A stretch of 64,000 nt of DNA, taken from assembly GCA_002633005.1 (NCBI GenBank), contig NMRA01000747.1:1-64000 (forward strand), in the 5' to 3' direction. Both the position numbers and the translations under genes were made by a program. Positions 63,101-64,000 of this stretch are shown here, one piece after another. Under the pieces are notes generated by a model. It saw nothing but the letters and a program-made list of their open reading frames with translations. It was not told where the DNA came from and did not search any database. Source of the stretch: Phoronis australis (taxonomy: Eukaryota > Phoronida > Phoronidae). Position 1 is the stretch's first letter. Each line of letters starts with the position of its first letter.

Positions 63101-63187
63101 AGTTGTAGTTGATCTTTGTTTTGATTTACCATTTAGGATAAAATGGATCCGTTTGTTCCGTGTCATTTCTTTGGTTGGTGGCTGAAG
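48159..63187 (+). CDS. PTDSS2: Phosphatidylserine synthase 2 (5' part; gene continues past the right edge)
   Basis: Endoplasmic-reticulum base-exchange enzyme that replaces the ethanolamine of phosphatidylethanolamine with serine. Exons: 48187-48314 (coding part), 56773-56874, 58159-58241, 59204-59271, 60677-60811, then a tandem pair 62974-63024 and 63137-63187. Phases agree throughout. Residues 1-43 are hydrophilic and cytosolic-like, ending [29 protein letters not shown] (44-62) is the first membrane segment. [33 protein letters not shown] (a membrane segment, about 106-123) and [20 protein letters not shown] follow, as in vertebrate PSS2 and unlike PSS1. The serine synthase core (the NFSECWWD region) lies beyond 64000. 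Intron 1 is inflated by an unmerged allele at 52252. RPS13 diverges from it upstream. Confidence 0.95.
48187..48314 (+). CDS. PTDSS2: PTDSS2 coding exon 1
   Basis: ATG at 48187 (context ACCATGG); 42 codons plus two bases; donor TTTTG|GTAAGG. 5' UTR 48159-48186 follows the acceptor TTTCTGTTTCAG. Ends [12 protein letters not shown], equivalent to DGTNTFFW of human PSS2. Confidence 0.92.
50683..51952. other. Allele-specific 1.27-kb segment
   Basis: Present only in copy A. Contains a 60-bp palindrome at 50871-50930. No transposase or reverse transcriptase recognised, so insertion versus deletion is undecided. Confidence 0.7.
50871..50930. repeat. 60-bp palindrome
   Basis: GTCGTAGACCAATTAGGTCA pairs with TGACCTACTTGGTCTACGAC with one mismatch, around a loop of about 16 bases. 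Inside the allele-specific segment. Confidence 0.88.
52252..52252. other. Assembly join (single N)
   Basis: One N between the end of copy A (TTTCACAAA) and the start of copy B (ATGTCGTTC). An open frame at 52111-52434 runs across it and is chimeric. Confidence 0.95.
52253..52266 (+). pseudogene. PTDSS2: Orphan second copy of the last 14 bases of PTDSS2 exon 1 with its donor
   Basis: Directly after N 52252 the sequence repeats 48301-48314 and the GTAAGG donor. It is the start of the second allelic contig, not a separate exon. Confidence 0.85.
52253..55190. repeat. Duplicated block, copy B (probable allele of 48301-52251)
   Basis: Same order as copy A, with an extra 195 bp at 54466-54660 and lacking the 1.27-kb segment (59 bp, 54833-54891, in its place). 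Substitutions are scattered throughout. Confidence 0.87.
55039..55500. repeat. 153-bp tandem array, three diverged units
   Basis: Units recur at 153-bp spacing (GATGAAGG-type landmarks at 55056, 55209, 55362). Each runs through GTGTGTTTATATT and GGATAAAAGGGAA to GTTTCACAAA. The first unit ends at the allelic boundary 55190. Minus-strand open frames here just translate the repeat. Confidence 0.82.
56488..56689. repeat. Fold-back element, arms about 85-95 bp
   Basis: The left arm contains AATTGCCAAGCAACCATTTT and GGAGACATACTTTTC; the right arm contains their reverse complements. The left arm has about 11 extra bases near 56532. The loop is about 20 bases. It ends about 85 bp before PTDSS2 exon 2. 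Confidence 0.88.
56773..56874 (+). CDS. PTDSS2: PTDSS2 coding exon 2
   Basis: 102 bp: completes W43, then [19 protein letters not shown] and [10 protein letters not shown], two bases of Arg. Acceptor TTTCATTTCAG, donor GTGGGT. Confidence 0.95.
56875..58158 (+). other. PTDSS2 intron 2
   Basis: 1.28 kb with MITE-A copy 3; nothing else recognised. Confidence 0.75.
56997..57238. mobile_element. MITE-A copy 3 (opposite orientation, left end eroded)
   Basis: Reads CTTCCAACAAAACTGACTTAG at the left and CTTAAGTCAGTTTCTTAGAA then CAGGCCCC at the right. The interior matches copies 1 and 2 in reverse. The outer GGGGCC of the left end is lost. Confidence 0.7.
58159..58241 (+). CDS. PTDSS2: PTDSS2 coding exon 3
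   Basis: 83 bp: [20 protein letters not shown] and PFKRPHP, then one base of Ala. Acceptor TTTGTTTTGCAG, donor GTGAGT. The DGPFxRPHP motif is shared with PSS2. Confidence 0.96.
58242..59203 (+). other. PTDSS2 intron 3
   Basis: 962 bp containing the 32-bp minisatellite. Confidence 0.75.
58858..59036. repeat. 32-bp minisatellite, about 5.6 units
   Basis: Unit CTCAGTGCTAGCAGAATTCC followed by CCATGACAACGG, at exact 32-bp steps from 58858 to 59018. Degenerate related units extend left to about 58805. There are no spacers, so it is not a CRISPR array. Confidence 0.93.
59204..59271 (+). CDS. PTDSS2: PTDSS2 coding exon 4
   Basis: 68 bp: completes Ala, then [18 protein letters not shown] and LLFQ, a membrane segment. 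Acceptor TTTATTTCAG, donor GTAAGT. Confidence 0.95.
59272..60676 (+). other. PTDSS2 intron 4
   Basis: 1.4 kb with MITE-A copy 4 near its 3' end; nothing else recognised. Confidence 0.75.
60296..60543. mobile_element. MITE-A copy 4
   Basis: Starts GGGGCCGTTTCAAGAAAACTG and ends TTGGAATGCACCCC. Same orientation as copy 3. It ends 133 bp before PTDSS2 exon 5. Confidence 0.75.
60677..60811 (+). CDS. PTDSS2: PTDSS2 coding exon 5
   Basis: 135 bp, phase 0 both ends, 45 codons: [20 protein letters not shown] and [20 protein letters not shown] then LW. Very close to human PSS2. Acceptor TTTACATAG, donor TGG|GTAAGG. Confidence 0.97.
60812..62973 (+). other. PTDSS2 intron 5
   Basis: 2.16 kb with a MITE-B copy. 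The open frame at 61827-62066 (minus) is unrecognised. Confidence 0.7.
62400..62711. mobile_element. MITE-B copy with about 85-bp inverted ends
   Basis: Left AAAAAACAGCTTTTGATTTAG then GCCACTT; right AAGTGACCTAAATCAAAAGT then TAGTTTTTT. The interior has TTGTTCCTTTGTCAAAGTAG and an 18-bp duplication (CTGTCAGTTATTCGCA twice). Confidence 0.7.
62974..63024 (+). CDS. PTDSS2: PTDSS2 exon 6a (alternative)
   Basis: 51 bp, phase 0 both ends: [17 protein letters not shown]. Acceptor ACATTGTAACAG, donor AAG|GTAACG. Aligns residue for residue with exon 6b and with what I recall of human PSS2 (DKLDGFVPAHFLGWYLK). The His aligns with His172 of PSS1, reported as important for activity. Confidence 0.88.
63025..63136 (+). 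other. 112-bp intron between PTDSS2 exons 6a and 6b
   Basis: GTAACG ... TTTAG. Pyrimidine-rich (TTTGTTTTGATTTACCATTTAG) before exon 6b. By far the shortest intron in the window. Confidence 0.8.
63137..63187 (+). CDS. PTDSS2: PTDSS2 exon 6b (alternative)
   Basis: 51 bp, phase 0 both ends: [17 protein letters not shown]. Acceptor TTACCATTTAG, donor AAG|GTAAGC. Ten of 17 residues match exon 6a, including DK, D, FVP, H, GW and K. It starts 112 bp after the 6a donor. Including both would repeat the segment in frame, so alternative use is the simplest reading. Confidence 0.88.
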
Positions 63188-64000
63188 GTAAGCGATGAAT
63201 GAGAACCATAGATGCCACTGAACCTGTGTCTGTCTGGCATTTCTTGCTCTACCCACTCTCATTTATCACATGGAACAGGCCTGGGCTGTGTAAGATGACA
63301 CAACGTTATTCACTGGATATCTGCACGAACAGTTCTGAACTTAAATTCACACATTCTGATTTTTTTTTCCAAAGCTCACATGCCTTTATAGCTAGCCATC
63401 TCTTGATGTGTAACAGTTGTTTGACTACATAATGCCTGCTTGACCCATGTGTCGACTGACTGTTGCCTTTATCGTGTAAATAAACATTCTGCAGCTGAAC
63501 CTGACAACTAATCCCACTGATGATCAATCGTTTGGTGGTCTCATATCGAATACCCTCTTCAAAGGACACTTTTATCAATATGCAGTTTTCTTCAAAACCT
63601 CAAACCAAAAGCTTTGGCTCTTCGAAAGTGAATTACTGGAAACCTGTTTCGAATACCACAAACTTCTCTGTCGCAACCCAGAACAACAAGGCTATAAATT
63701 AAATCATCAGTTTGAGGTTGTGCTGACATTTTTCTGAACTTCAAAAAAGGTTTAAGCAATGCCAACTGCAGGAGGCGAGTGTTTTGTGAATAGTTGTCAG
63801 TTGCTGTACACAGTTGGTAACAATTGGAAATGACCCAAACGTTTTGTCTGCACGTTTGAATATTTCTTTTAGTCGTGCGATCAATTTTATTTTCCGTGAA
63901 TTGTGTGAAGGTGTTCATTCTCATGTAGTATCGTGTCACAAGCATATTGCACACTTGTTTGTTGTCTTGCTGTGATGTGCGCTCTGAGTGGGCTTCTATC
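63188..64000 (+). other. PTDSS2 downstream intron (partial)
   Basis: The expected next exon is not found before the window ends. No other feature seen. Confidence 0.65.

Overview
This is a stretch of animal nuclear genome. Genes are split into short exons with GT/AG introns, the DNA is AT-rich, and repeats and a few assembly gaps (runs of N) are scattered through it. Four protein-coding genes can be recognised by exon reading; nothing bacterial or viral was recognised. The proteins are close to vertebrate ones, and the two alleles differ by many substitutions and by kilobase-scale indels. That fits a highly heterozygous invertebrate deuterostome such as amphioxus, but the species is inference. 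LAYOUT: (1) About 6.6-11.1 kb, minus strand: the first three coding exons of a patatin-like lipase of the PNPLA2/ATGL group, whose remaining exons lie left of the window. (2) 11.1-26.9 kb: intergenic and repeat-rich, with a 2.7-3.3 kb segment present twice around a 593-base gap. (3) 26.9-38.2 kb, plus strand: a complete 11-coding-exon fatty acyl-CoA reductase (FAR1 type, 515 aa). (4) 41.1-46.2 kb, minus strand: a complete five-exon ribosomal protein S13 gene (151 aa), tail-to-tail with FAR and with a TOP-like promoter. (5) 48.2 kb to the right edge, plus strand: the 5' part of phosphatidylserine synthase 2 (PTDSS2), head-to-head with RPS13. GENES TOGETHER: three of the four act in lipid metabolism: triglyceride lipolysis, fatty-alcohol/ether-lipid synthesis and phospholipid head-group exchange. 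I see no shared regulation; the linkage is more likely ancestral. From memory, the human counterparts PTDSS2, PNPLA2, FAR1 and RPS13 all lie on chromosome 11p15. MAIN OBSERVATION: the last two PTDSS2 exons in the window are a tandem pair. They are 112 bp apart, exactly 51 bp each, in the same phase, and encode alternative versions of the same 17-residue segment, which carries a histidine aligned with a residue important for catalysis in PSS1. This looks like an unannotated mutually exclusive exon pair. SECOND OBSERVATION: three of the five N tracts (6239, 18429-19021, 52252) are each flanked by the same sequence. The end of the left contig is repeated at the start of the right contig, which is the mark of unmerged alleles rather than true duplications. 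Comparing these alleles exposes indels of about 586 bp, 1.27 kb and 195 bp. The rest is introns and intergenic DNA with terminal-inverted-repeat MITEs, fold-back elements, micro- and minisatellites and one decayed mobile-element-like coding remnant.
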